In this document: positions 35,648-44,978 of the stretch, piece after piece | Position numbering within the stretch: position 1 is the stretch's first letter | Layout: the number at the start of each line of letters is the position of its first letter | Assembly (NCBI GenBank): GCA_004764695.1 | Contig: SMSO01000037.1 | Span: 3,160,337-3,224,336 of the forward strand | Direction: 5' to 3' | From: Schizochytrium sp. TIO01 | Taxonomy: Eukaryota; Sar; Bigyra; Thraustochytrida; Thraustochytriidae | DNA: 64,000 nucleotides | Position numbers and translations under genes: made by a program | Notes under the pieces: model-generated | Seen by the model: only the letters and a program-made list of their open reading frames with translations | What the model was told of the DNA's origin: nothing | Databases searched by the model: none

Positions 35648-37976
35648 TCATTAACACGACCGCACTCGTCGCCCGTCTGGATAAAAGAGGGGAACTCAAA
35701 ATCGGTTCATTTAGAGTGGGTGATACAATATTAAGTGGAGACTGTGAGGTCATTCCATCTTTGTCGGGCGGTAAAGCCTGAGCAGTGTGTTCAAGCGGTG
35801 AAGCTGTCACAGTGCTGTTAGAGGATGTGTTTATAGTCGGGCGGTTAGTCCCCAAGGATGTTTCAAAAGAAGGAGGAAGGTTAGTAGAGTTCGATACGTC
35901 AACCCAATCATTGGTATCGGATGTATCATGTGGAGTGTGCGACGATGCAGGTGAGTGTAGTGGTCCAGAATTCAATGGATCTTCAAAGCAGTTGAGTACG
36001 CGATTCGTAATGAAGTCATCATAGAAAACGACATCTCGACTAACGACAAAACGTTTCGTGTCTCGAGTTAGGATGAGGTGCGTATCATAATTGTACTCCC
36101 GTGCAGGGCCTAGGTACAGTCCGCGTAGACCTCTAGGAGTAAGTTTATTTTGAGGATTTTGGTTCTTGTAGACCACATCACTCCCAAAGATATGTAAATG
36201 ATCAAGGGATGGCGGTTTGCCATAGTGACGTTCGTAGGGTGAGATTCGATGACGTTGAGTGCATAAACGATTCCGGAGATAGGCTGCGTGCTGATATGCG
36301 AGCCACCAGAATTTATCTGGAAGTTGTGCCGTACGGAGTAAGACTCGAGTAAGTCGTAGGAAAGTGCCATTTATTGATTCCGCTGGGTGTAGAGCGTGAG
36401 CTCCACTGGGACTAATGCTAAGTGTCCAATCCCATTCGTCACAGAGACGTCGGAATTCTCCATGAAGGAAATATTTGGCTCCGTCTACGTACAGGCGAGC
36501 TGGACGTTTCTCATAGCCATGCCAGTCGGCACGCCATCGTTTGAGAGCAATTGAAACTTCGCTCGGAGTAGTCATTCCGTATGGTTGAGCAATGTCTGAG
36601 GCTAAATCTCGCGCTATTAGAACATATCGAATGTTCTTGGGTAAGCCATCGACAGGCATTGGTCCTACTACATCAAGTGTCGCGGCTTGTTGTGGTTTGT
36701 AGGAACGTTCTTCATGTGGTCCCTGTGGGACAGGTCGCGTCTTGATGTTAGCTAACATGCATTGAGGGCATCGAAATTTGATTTTGGAGACCGGGACGCC
36801 TAATGTATGTGACATCCGGATGGGATTAGGATGGCCCAGACGTAGATGCAATGTTAGCCAGTCCTTGTTATTGACTTGGGTAGTGGTTACTGCCAGAGCT
36901 TGTTGTTTGGTACTGAATGTTAGTGTTGGAGATCCATGATATGAACCCAACTGTATTTGTTCTGTACTAGGGGTATCCATAATAAGTTGTCGTAAGTGGA
37001 TATCATAGCCTTGTGCAAGAAGGTCACTTGTAGAGATGAGAGTAGATTTCATTGCTGGACAGTAGTCTGCCATGAGGCGTATCTGTGTAACTTTCCCGTC
37101 AGTGGTTGGAACCTCAAAGAGTGCAACTCCACCTTGAGTAACGGTGAGGTGTGTGCCGCCTGCCACTTCTATGCGTCTCTTATCAGGGAGATTGTAGAAT
37201 TCTATGAATACATCTCGATTGGCGGTAATCGTTCTTGTGCATCCCGTATCTAAGATAGCCATGTTGGAGGGTATCGAAGGTCCCACATGGAATCCGTAAC
37301 CATCGACATAAGTATCAAAGCTGTTGTTGTTCGTGGTCGAGTTGGTTGAGTTTGTAGGGATATGAATGTTCTGCATGGCTACAGCTGGATCTGCACCTCG
37401 GTTGTTTGGCGGGGACGAAGGTCGTCGAGCCTTATGTGGGCGTTGTCGCTGCGGTTGATTCGCACGTGAGTGTGTATACTGCTGGCGCGGATGTGCACTT
37501 GGATAGGTTCTGCATTCGTCACCATAGTGCCCCTTTTTGCCACACCTTTTGCAGACAATGGTGCTCCGGTACGAACGTTTCCGATTGTACCGACCTTTGT
37601 TCTGTTGGTCAGGTGGACCTTGCGCCATCATAGCTGATTGTTGGACTGGTTCTCGAGCTGTTTTCGAGTATAGATGGTCATTTTCGTGAGGGTTTACATT
37701 GCCAAGTTCCTCTGCATCCATGTGGAGACTCTTTCTATTACCCGCCAGGATTGTCCTGAGTTCGGAACTAGATGCGAATGACCCTATGCTGCTTAGTGTC
37801 GTAAGTAGCATTAATGAAGCAATTTCTTTTGCCACATTGTTTGGGTCCACATAAGTGAGTAGTTCTTCCACTATCGATTCTGCCTTAGCATAAAGGACTT
37901 TGAACTCTGATTTTCCTCGTCGTTGTCTCGCGATGAGTTCTTTTCTTGAGTTTAAGGCTGAGAATGCTTTTATCAA
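35577..37976 (-). CDS. Gag-protease-integrase part of the copia polyprotein
   Basis: About 800 codons open in one frame; it is a continuation of gag, so the first codon is not a true start. In order: the end of Gag, a zinc knuckle C-x2-C-x4-H-x4-C (CKRCGKKGHYGDEC), an aspartic protease (ILDTGCTRTIT), and an integrase with its HHCC zinc site (LRLGHP...CPQC). The catalytic DDE core follows, with D in ATLDVVGP, D in LYVDGAKYF and E in HPAESINGTF. The frame ends in a 30-bp tandem repeat (units coding ENPDFVSDDY) where an 11-base loss shifts it out of phase with the reverse transcriptase. Confidence 0.9.
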   Translation of the reverse strand: MIKAFSALNSRKELIARQRRGKSEFKVLYAKAESIVEELLTYVDPNNVAKEIASLMLLTTLSSIGSFASSSELRTILAGNRKSLHMDAEELGNVNPHENDHLYSKTAREPVQQSAMMAQGPPDQQNKGRYNRKRSYRSTIVCKRCGKKGHYGDECRTYPSAHPRQQYTHSRANQPQRQRPHKARRPSSPPNNRGADPAVAMQNIHIPTNSTNSTTNNNSFDTYVDGYGFHVGPSIPSNMAILDTGCTRTITANRDVFIEFYNLPDKRRIEVAGGTHLTVTQGGVALFEVPTTDGKVTQIRLMADYCPAMKSTLISTSDLLAQGYDIHLRQLIMDTPSTEQIQLGSYHGSPTLTFSTKQQALAVTTTQVNNKDWLTLHLRLGHPNPIRMSHTLGVPVSKIKFRCPQCMLANIKTRPVPQGPHEERSYKPQQAATLDVVGPMPVDGLPKNIRYVLIARDLASDIAQPYGMTTPSEVSIALKRWRADWHGYEKRPARLYVDGAKYFLHGEFRRLCDEWDWTLSISPSGAHALHPAESINGTFLRLTRVLLRTAQLPDKFWWLAYQHAAYLRNRLCTQRHRISPYERHYGKPPSLDHLHIFGSDVVYKNQNPQNKLTPRGLRGLYLGPAREYNYDTHLILTRDTKRFVVSRDVVFYDDFITNRVLNCFEDPLNSGPLHSPASSHTPHDTSDTNDWVDVSNSTNLPPSFETSLGTNRPTINTSSNSTVTASPLEHTAQALPPDKDGMTSQSPLNIVSPTLNEPILSSPLLSRRATSAVVLMNEKPDFANPGADDYENPDFVSDD

Positions 37977-38378
37977 AGCTATGGCTCCTCCATTGTTTTT
38001 TCGATAAGAAATGCGCTTCCAGGTTCTCCCATGCCTTGAGGCCTGACATGGTTTCTGTATTGTTCTTGTTCATGACGAAAAGTAAGTCTCCTTGTGAGCT
38101 TACTATTCCTACTAGAAAGGCATATAGTTTTGTAGTTTAGTCATTGGATCAGTACACGCTCGTATACTTGCTGGATTTAGGTTCCTTATATTCATATTAG
38201 TAAGTAATTCAATACGAGTTGTTCTCCACGTATCTATCCCACCAATCTTTATTTGGGGTAGACTCCATCTCGAGTGGTCGAAGATGGCATCACCTACGAT
38301 CCTCCTATTTTCTCGGTTGGCACTGGCCGTCGCGTCTGTATGAGACGAGGAGGTTGCGTTTTCTTCGTGTTGAGACAT
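37977..38378 (-). pseudogene. gag start region of the copia element, frame-broken
   Basis: Gag begins at the ATG at 38376-38378 (MSQHEENATSSSH). The frame ends at 38112 within PF-stop, while coding sense continues in another frame (FLVGIVSSQGDLLFVMNK...) until a run of six A near 38005, where it changes again into the long gag-pol frame. Two frame breaks within 120 bases make the copy unable to produce an intact Gag, unless these are assembly errors. Confidence 0.7.
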
Positions 38379-38397
38379 TTTTCCAAATGAGTTATCT

Positions 38398-38410
38398 TGG
38401 GCCCATAACC
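38398..38410 (-). promoter_or_regulatory. Primer-binding site, half-tRNA-iMet type
   Basis: The plus strand reads TGGGCCCATAACC, the anticodon stem and loop of eukaryotic initiator tRNA-Met; the element's RNA is therefore complementary to the inside of that tRNA and not to its 3' end. It touches the 5' LTR. This is how Drosophila copia and yeast Ty5 prime, with a tRNA half. Confidence 0.8.
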
Positions 38411-38770
38411 TAATGAAACGTGGTTATGATTACTTAGAGGTATTTGGGGAAATGTCTTAGGTGGTAATAATTAGTTATTACTATGGCTAGGATTGTCTTG
38501 TAGAATGTGCTTGATAAATTCAAGTGCTTCTGGTCGCTTTGGTATTTCGGGTCTGCCTGCAGGTTTTGCTTTGCAGACTCCTCTTGATGCTTGCTTGATT
38601 CCCTTCATTCCCTGGTTGATTCCGGCGCAGTGTTGTACATCACCCATCATGCCATCATGACATCACCCATCATGCCATCGTGACACTTTTGTCCTGCTTT
38701 CGTCAGATAGGGGCTCCTCTTAATCTTGCGAAGTCATGTCGCAGAGATGTGTCTGAATTCCTTCTCAGTA
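38411..38770 (-). repeat. 5' LTR of the copia element
   Basis: 360 bp, near-identical partner of the left LTR. It should hold the element's promoter. It is followed, in element sense, directly by the primer-binding site and about 20 bases later by the gag ATG. Confidence 0.93.
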
Positions 38771-39199
38771 GACACTGTATTCACCCCGAAACTGTTTGGT
38801 TTGGATTTTCATGATGCATTGTTTAATGTAAAAAATGAGGATTCTGACTATGCCTGTGCATTCAGTGATTGTTTCACTATCACTAACACCAATGAAGAGG
38901 AACTCAGGCCAACGACCACATACAGTCTCGATTTCATTCGTAAACCAGGATTGAAGATAGACTTTTGTGAACGATTTCTTGAAGCCGAAGTCGACTACTT
39001 CCGCAAGCACATCCCGCTAATTGTGGATAAAAAACCAGACGGCATGGAATTTTGCCTTCGACTAGAAGGATACACGCCTTAAACTATTCATTTTAAAAAA
39101 ACTAAATTAAGAATAATAATATGTTGCATTTAGAAAAAATTATATATATTATCATCATTGATTTATTTGTATGTTAATAAGAGACACTACTCACGCACG

Positions 39200-39448
39200 A
39201 TGAATGCTATCCACAACTCAGACGAGATCAAGGTAATCCTCACTTGCATGAAATGCAAATACACACCGGGATGGGCAACGTGTCCACATATTGGTACTGG
39301 CGTTTCTGACCTCACAACGATCTCACGTACCAAATGGCAGAATCCGCGTAAGCGCGAATTGATTGACGAGATTGTGCGTCTGGACAAAATCTATCGTGCT
39401 CAAGAGGCTCTTAAAAATCTTGAAATCGCTCAAACAATTGCCAACTAG
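39200..39448 (+). CDS. Small orphan protein with a Cys-rich start
   Basis: An 82-residue frame starting MNAIHNSDEIK. Residues 16-28 contain C-x2-C and a further C-P-H (CMKCKYTPGWATCPH), which could bind zinc; the second half is a Lys/Glu/Leu helix. Past its TAG the coding character continues in another frame to 39725 (NRLNKTSAVVLVLND...), so the gene may be longer and broken near 39440, or have an intron there. No family recognised. Confidence 0.4.
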   Translation: MNAIHNSDEIKVILTCMKCKYTPGWATCPHIGTGVSDLTTISRTKWQNPRKRELIDEIVRLDKIYRAQEALKNLEIAQTIAN

Positions 39449-39725
39449 AGGGAAGAACCGTTTGAATAAAACATCCGCCGTTGTTTTGGTGCTAAACGAC
39501 ATAGTTGCTGATGATGCAGAAGAACTGAACAGCAAATATATATGCATGAGCTGGGACAAGCACTTGCCTATGGCACTGCTACTAATAATAGAAGCAAACT
39601 TGTGCTTTTTGGGACGAATCGACCCCCTCGCAATGCTTCGACACGTGCAAGAAGTACAAAGTGGACGTGGAAATTTTCCAACCGTAGTTAGCTTTTTAAA
39701 ACTAAATGCAAATTTTGAACTTTGA
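39449..39725 (+). pseudogene. Possible continuation of the preceding small gene
   Basis: About 90 codons without ATG start, in a different frame from 39200-39448 but with protein-like composition (MSWDKHLPMALLLIIEANLCFLG), ending at a TGA at 39723-39725. Best explained as the rest of the same gene after a frameshift, or a second exon. Confidence 0.3.
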
Positions 39726-39813
39726 CCAAAAAATAAAATTCAGAAAGCAAAACCCTAACTCAGCGTCGCCGAGCCAACTCAAGAAATAGTAGTCCATTCA
39801 TCCGTTCCTAACC

Positions 39814-40680
39814 ATGACCACTCAAGCTACCAACAACGGCTGACTGCTTCCTACCGTAGATGTGGCGGAGCTCTCTGCCAACCTGGCCCGCCTTACGGGG
39901 GAGCAGCACCAGCAACTCGCTGCCAAGATGCCCTCCAACAAGATGGACCTCTTCACCGCCTACATGTACATCGAGAGCTTCCAGCGCAACCCCGAGACCG
40001 CGAGCACCTTCTGCATCCCCGCCATGCTCGTCGCTGCCATTGCTGGCAGGGCCTATACCCATCGCCAATCTCAAAATGATATGATCAATTATATCGAGAA
40101 CGCCATGGGTGGCATTAGGGGTGTGCATTGGGAGTATTTGAAGCGCAGGCGAATTTTTCCGAATTGCAGTGGAGAAACTGCACTAAAATCCCACCTTGCT
40201 TGTATGAAGGACGGAGCTTGTGTCATTCGGAGTGATTGTGGTAATGCAGCCAAGTTTCCTTATGTGACCCCCATGTTCGCCATGAAGCTTTTGATGATGA
40301 TGCAAAGTCCTCGCCGCGATGATTTCGTGAGCCTGGGCATGGCTGCGCTGAGTGCGGTCGGATCGCTGCTTCGCGGGGAGACGGTTGAAGTACTGGACGG
40401 TGCTGGGAACGTGGTGCATTCTCTGGGCGACAGCCTGGCGAAGGGGGGACGTGGTCGCAAGCGTAAGACCATCATCACTGACGCCGAGGCCCGACATGCC
40501 TTGCGTCGTGTGGAGGGCATTGACACTTACAAGAACCTGAGTGACAAGGCGAAGGACAAGTTTGAGATGAACATGGGGCGCTACGCCGAGATGAATGGGA
40601 TGGTGAACAAGATTGCCACGACGATGGATAAGCGCCAGTGGAACGACTACCACTATGGCCCGAGGCCCAAGAAGATTTAG
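39814..40680 (+). CDS. Unknown protein, in-frame TGA at codon 10
   Basis: From an ATG in good context (AACCATGACC) the frame reads nine codons, meets TGA at 39841-39843, and continues for 278 codons to the TAG at 40678-40680. The first in-frame ATG after the TGA is at 39928; starting there gives 250 residues. The protein is mostly helical, has a basic GGRGRKRKT near its last third that could be a nuclear or DNA-contact patch, and Met-rich helices. Its codons end in G or C far more often than those of its island neighbours, like a well-expressed host gene. The TGA may be a nonsense mutation, a readthrough codon (TGA followed by CTG), or irrelevant if translation starts at 39928. No family recognised. 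Confidence 0.55.
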
Positions 40681-43211
40681 GGAGGATCTATCTGGTATGG
40701 ACCTTTCCTCAATAAAACCTGCCGACTGGCTAGCCCAGTCATCGGAACTTCAGCTCCAATGGTAGGCTATACTGCCGAAAGCTTTCCTTTTGGGCCCTCT
40801 GGGATAACAAATTTGTAAGACCAGAGCCGCATGCTGTCACTGTCTACCTATCTTAGCTGGTGGTGGATAGAGCGATTGGTGAAGGCTCAGCGTCCAACCA
40901 GATTCTGTGTGCGTGTGACGTAAGAGAACACTGAGATTTACTGCTAAGACTTAAAAAAAAAGAAGAAAAAAAAAGTAAGAATGAAAGAAAGAAATGAAAA
41001 CTAATATAAAGCTATTAGGTAGTATTTCGTCTCACTGGTCACCAGAAGCTAACCCTAGCATATGTGTGGTGCTTGTCAGGTCAGATAGAAAGAGTTGAAA
41101 AACAGTGATGGTGGGGGAGTGTACCAAAAAAAATCTGTTGGCACGCAACTCAGTCCGCAGACCATCCATCGATGACGGTTATCATCATCTTCTGATATTA
41201 AAAAAGAATTTTTCAAAATCAGCTTATCTTACAATTAATTCTGAGACAAATCATCATTCAGAAGTTGTAGAAACCAACAGCCAGCAAAAGGTCTTAGAAG
41301 CAGCGGATATACCAAGTTTTCAGGCAAATGTTACCACAGGTGCTGTTAACATATATATGAGTTTTTCAAAGCTACTTACAGAAGTTTTGAGGCAATAAGA
41401 CATGGTGCTGCGTTCTTTGGCGGCTCAGACTCTGATCCTATATGCCAGCTCTACTTAAGAAAACCTGATAGTATTCTTGACCTGCGATATACATCTGCAC
41501 TCCATATGCCATAGGGTTGTTCTAGCTACTTTATACGGGTTTTCAATAGAACATGATAATGCAACAATGACTATGAACTAATCACCAACATATAGCTTGA
41601 ACATAAAAAGTTTGTACCTTCTTTTTGACGAAGAGGTATGGTGTGGTAGGTCACTAAGCATGCAAGACCTGATGTGTGCCGGTAAATGTTCCGCATGACT
41701 ACTGCTACTGGAGATTCGTCATTGATTGCAAAAGAAACATTAACGCGCCCGATTCTGTGGGATATATACGGACATACGGAAACAAATCAAGCACGAAAAT
41801 ATTGCTTCGAATTGAAAAGATATTGAAGAATTGTGACAATATGTTATTAAATGTCTCCAAAGACTTGATATGTCCTAAGAATTTATGTAGAAAGTATAGA
41901 CGCCAATACACTAAGAACCATATTCAGTATAACCATAGTTGGGTCCGTTAATTGTCACCCACACATTGAAGCGTGAACTTCTAAAGCTACGGTTGTGTCA
42001 CTCAAACTCTTTTCGGTTAAACGTGTTGTTTAATTGAACCAAATAGCTGAAGATATTATAGAATGATGCAAATTGTATGCAGATATAATTTCCAGTAATT
42101 AAATTGAACGATAGTATGCACTGGTACCCTCCAAACTTCATCGATGGCAGTATTGCCTTACATCAAATCTATTTGGTCATTCTAAGCTAGGCTTTCAGCG
42201 TTACTAATTTATGAGCTATATAGCTAAGAGTATATAAAATCCTAGCCACAAACCATTTCACTCTGTCTGCGCGAAGGTCTAGCCAGAGAGATCTTATATA
42301 CTTACGGGAATCTAGCCTGAAACCGTGGCTTTGTTCCCATCCTGTTCTTTCCCGACTAAATTGCATAAACTCTGACATAAACGATTTTGATCCGTATAGC
42401 TGTTTCGACCTTCGTAGACGTTCGGCGACAACGTGAGGGACCAGACTGCAGGTACGATCGCTATCATTACCCTATAATCAACTACAACAAGAAGTGATCT
42501 ATTCACTCTACAAACGCCGTATCATAACCGCAGAATGCTAGGTAACCACAAATGCGGCGTGCTTTCCCATGCAACCAACCTCATTAAGTTAACCAGAAGC
42601 AAGATCTCGCATAAGTGCAAGCCCCGCCTTTTGTGGGTAGAACCTAGCTTCTCAGGTCGCGTGGCAGCACGTGCTCTGCCTGAGCTGTTAGAAACCTCAT
42701 AGAAAAACCTACTACCCAGAGTTGATATGATTGATCTTGCTGGTTGCCGCTGCCTCTGCCACCGTTCGATGATTGTTTCATACGCGTTAAAATATGGATA
42801 GCTCTGCGTCTCCTGAGACCTGAGAGCACTCCGAGTCAGCTTGACGCCCAGTTGTGGAAAGGTTCAGAGAGGTCTCCCCTAATATCTCGACTCATAAATG
42901 AGGATTCCTGTACGAAGTTAAATACTAAGACTCTGTTAAGCACAATAGGAGCCGGGACTAGCAAAACTAGCAGAACAACAAAGTCCAAGAGTAAGTCTTA
43001 TTAGGAATTGGTAGGGTCCTCTAATCATGGATTGTGAGTTGAGAATAGTCACTTGTTGAGGCATCAATCTTGCTTCGCAGCAAAGCTCATCAACTCCGAC
43101 CTAGCAAGCCGGCTTGTGGAGCGAAACCTGCAATACTTGAGGTTTCCTGGCTGAACTCGCTGGTTCTCACGCGTTTATTCTGGGGTCGTGCTGTAAAGAG
43201 CTAGATCAGAG
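40681..43211. other. 2.5-kb region without a supportable gene
   Basis: Frames at 41108-41398 and 41676-41951 are short; the first could begin with ATG at 41108 (MVGECTKKN), the second has only GTG. Neither resembles a known protein. Purine-rich A/G tracts lie near 40950-41000. I see no transposon ends or RNA gene. It may be relic sequence at the edge of the island and the promoter of the exchanger gene at its end. Confidence 0.35.
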
Positions 43212-44978
43212 ATGGCGTCGTGGCTGGACATCGAGGCGACAACCTCATGGGCAATGGTCGAAGTTGGCAGGAAACTGGAGAGTTTACAAGATGCCACAAT
43301 GCTGCGAATTCTTGAAGACAGCGATGAAGACGCTAGTGTGAACCCTTTCCTGGTCATCGTACAGGTGGTAGTTTTTATTTACTGCTTCATGGGTCTTGCA
43401 GTTGTCTGTGATGATTACCTAGTCCCAAGCCTCGAAGTATTGTGTATTAGATGGAATGTGCGCGAAGATGTTGCAGGTGCTTCTTTTATGGCATTCGGCA
43501 GTGCGGCTCCTGAAATTATTGTCAATGCAATCAGTACACTGAAGGCAGCAAACGCTAGCCCAGATTCTATTAACCTTGGAATTGGCGCAATCCTAGGTAG
43601 TTCAGTGATTGCCTTCTCTGTGATACCAGGCTGCTGTGCATTATTTTCAGGTCCATTTATTGAAGTCCTCGAGCTAAAACGTCGCCCCCTTCTTCGTGAC
43701 ATTGTGGTTTACACTGCAGCTCTTGCTATGCTCATTTCTTCATTTCGCGATGGGCAAATCACGCTTATGGAGAGCTCGGCCTTTCTGATCATGTACTTTA
43801 TTTATGGATTAATCGTTTTCTTTTCACCAATGGTGCGACAATACTACCTTGAACGTTTCTCCTCGCAGCCGCTGGAGCGCACCGAGTCATTTGTGCTTCG
43901 TAATGAGGAAGCACGTATTGAACAACGTCGTCGCCGAAGGTCTGAGCGTGGTAAGCCTGGTCATCAGAATGATTCATCTGCAAGTCTTGCAACTGAAGCC
44001 ACTAACTCTTCTTCTGGAATCTCTTTGACAGATTTTTCGCACGAAACATCTACCTTTACAGAGCTCAATGATAATGGTGATGAAGATGACGTTGAGCGTA
44101 ACCTCAACAGCCGGCAAGATCAGCAACAGCAAGCTCCCAGCATTTCTCGCAGTGCGGCTTCTGCTAACGTAGCTTCTGAAGAGCTCGCGCTCATGGATGA
44201 TGAAGAAAACATGGCGGGCTCTCTCAGCACATCGATTGTTCAAGCTGCTCACCATCCAGATAGCGAGACAATCCGTCATGAAAGAGGTGAACTTGACTCG
44301 GCATATGACGCTGATGCTGGTGATCATCTGAGCCTTGCTAGCAATGAATCAAATCTGTTTGAGGAACTTGGCCCGTATGGTCGTATGTTCATGACTGGAC
44401 TTGGTTATGCTACATATCCTATTCGCCTAGTACTATGCTACACGTGCCCAACCTGCGAGCGTGGAACTGATGATGAGAAACGCTACCCTTTGTCCTTCTT
44501 TGTTTCGTTCCTTTGGGTATCGCTGTTTAGTCTTATCCTAAGTACTATTGTAGAAGACTGGGGTGCAATGACAAGTATCCCCCTTTCCTTCTTTGGCTTC
44601 TTTCTCATTTCTATCGGTGCGGAAATCCCAGATACTGTTCAATCAGTGACTGTGGCACGTCGGGGGTATGGTTCCATGGCTGTTAGCAATGCCTTTGGAT
44701 CGCAGATCTGTAACATTTGCTTTGGTTTGGGTCTCCCTTACACAGTGACCCTGCTAAGTGGTAGTGAGATTAAAATTACAGATGCTGCTCATCTCCGGGT
44801 CGCGGGTCTTCTACAAGTTGCGAACATCTGTCTCTTGACAGCTCTTCTCTTTGCTCCTGTAGTTGCCTATCGTCAGCACAAGGCAATGCTGACAAAGAAG
44901 AAGGGTGCTGTTATGCTTGGTATGTATTGTATTGTTTTGCTGGCTTATGGTCTCCGCGTTGTCAATATGGATAAGTAA
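43212..44978 (+). CDS. K+-dependent Na+/Ca2+ exchanger (NCKX/SLC24 type)
   Basis: A 588-residue membrane transporter that would move Ca2+ against Na+ with K+. The alpha-1 repeat lies at about residues 85-140 (FMAFGSAAPEIIVNAIST, then NLGIGAILGSSVIAFSVIPG) and the alpha-2 repeat at about 455-520 (ISIGAEIPDTVQSVTVARRG, SNAFGSQICNICFGLGLP). The carboxylates in APE and IPD that bind the cations are present. Between the repeats lies a long acidic and Ser-rich cytosolic loop (~225-390), as expected for this family. About five hydrophobic helices lie on each side. No clear signal peptide; the first helix begins near residue 50. The start ATG at 43212 has a good context (AGAGATGG). Localisation, plasma membrane or internal store, cannot be told. 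Confidence 0.92.
   Translation: MASWLDIEATTSWAMVEVGRKLESLQDATMLRILEDSDEDASVNPFLVIVQVVVFIYCFMGLAVVCDDYLVPSLEVLCIRWNVREDVAGASFMAFGSAAPEIIVNAISTLKAANASPDSINLGIGAILGSSVIAFSVIPGCCALFSGPFIEVLELKRRPLLRDIVVYTAALAMLISSFRDGQITLMESSAFLIMYFIYGLIVFFSPMVRQYYLERFSSQPLERTESFVLRNEEARIEQRRRRRSERGKPGHQNDSSASLATEATNSSSGISLTDFSHETSTFTELNDNGDEDDVERNLNSRQDQQQQAPSISRSAASANVASEELALMDDEENMAGSLSTSIVQAAHHPDSETIRHERGELDSAYDADAGDHLSLASNESNLFEELGPYGRMFMTGLGYATYPIRLVLCYTCPTCERGTDDEKRYPLSFFVSFLWVSLFSLILSTIVEDWGAMTSIPLSFFGFFLISIGAEIPDTVQSVTVARRGYGSMAVSNAFGSQICNICFGLGLPYTVTLLSGSEIKITDAAHLRVAGLLQVANICLLTALLFAPVVAYRQHKAMLTKKKGAVMLGMYCIVLLAYGLRVVNMDK

Larger units (their letters stand above)
33083..38775 (-). mobile_element. Ty1/copia LTR retrotransposon with target-site duplication
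   Basis: A 5683-bp element (33088-38770) in minus orientation, bounded by 360-bp LTRs and by a GACAC duplication at 33083-33087 and 38771-38775 (the flanking match could be read as up to eight bases, TAGACACT). Order in the sense direction: 5' LTR (right), primer site, gag, zinc knuckle, protease, integrase, reverse transcriptase, RNase H, polypurine tract, 3' LTR (left). Integrase before reverse transcriptase defines the copia superfamily. By eye the LTRs differ at two positions, so the insertion is recent. The coding region nevertheless has three frame breaks. It lies antisense inside a host reading frame. Confidence 0.95.
31761..39082 (+). pseudogene. Decayed ~540-codon gene split by a retrotransposon
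   Basis: Coding sequence begins at an ATG (MNDTFDHFEF) just after a tract of about 19 T. It continues with three changes of frame: at a run of nine T near 32048-32056 (eight would keep the frame), near 32450 and near 32570. An in-frame TAG follows at 32702-32704, and then frame is kept to 33087, where a Ty1/copia element interrupts it. After the element the same frame resumes (VFTPKLFGLDF) and ends at 39082. Without the element about 1.63 kb of coding sequence remains. I recognise no family. The several breaks mean it is unlikely to make a full protein, unless the homopolymer changes are assembly errors. The breaks upstream of the element need not be younger than the insertion. Confidence 0.75.

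Noticed and set aside
39841-39843. Selenocysteine codon as explanation of the in-frame TGA
   Set aside because: The product is not a known selenoprotein, and I see no SECIS-like hairpin after the stop; nonsense, readthrough or a later start are simpler.
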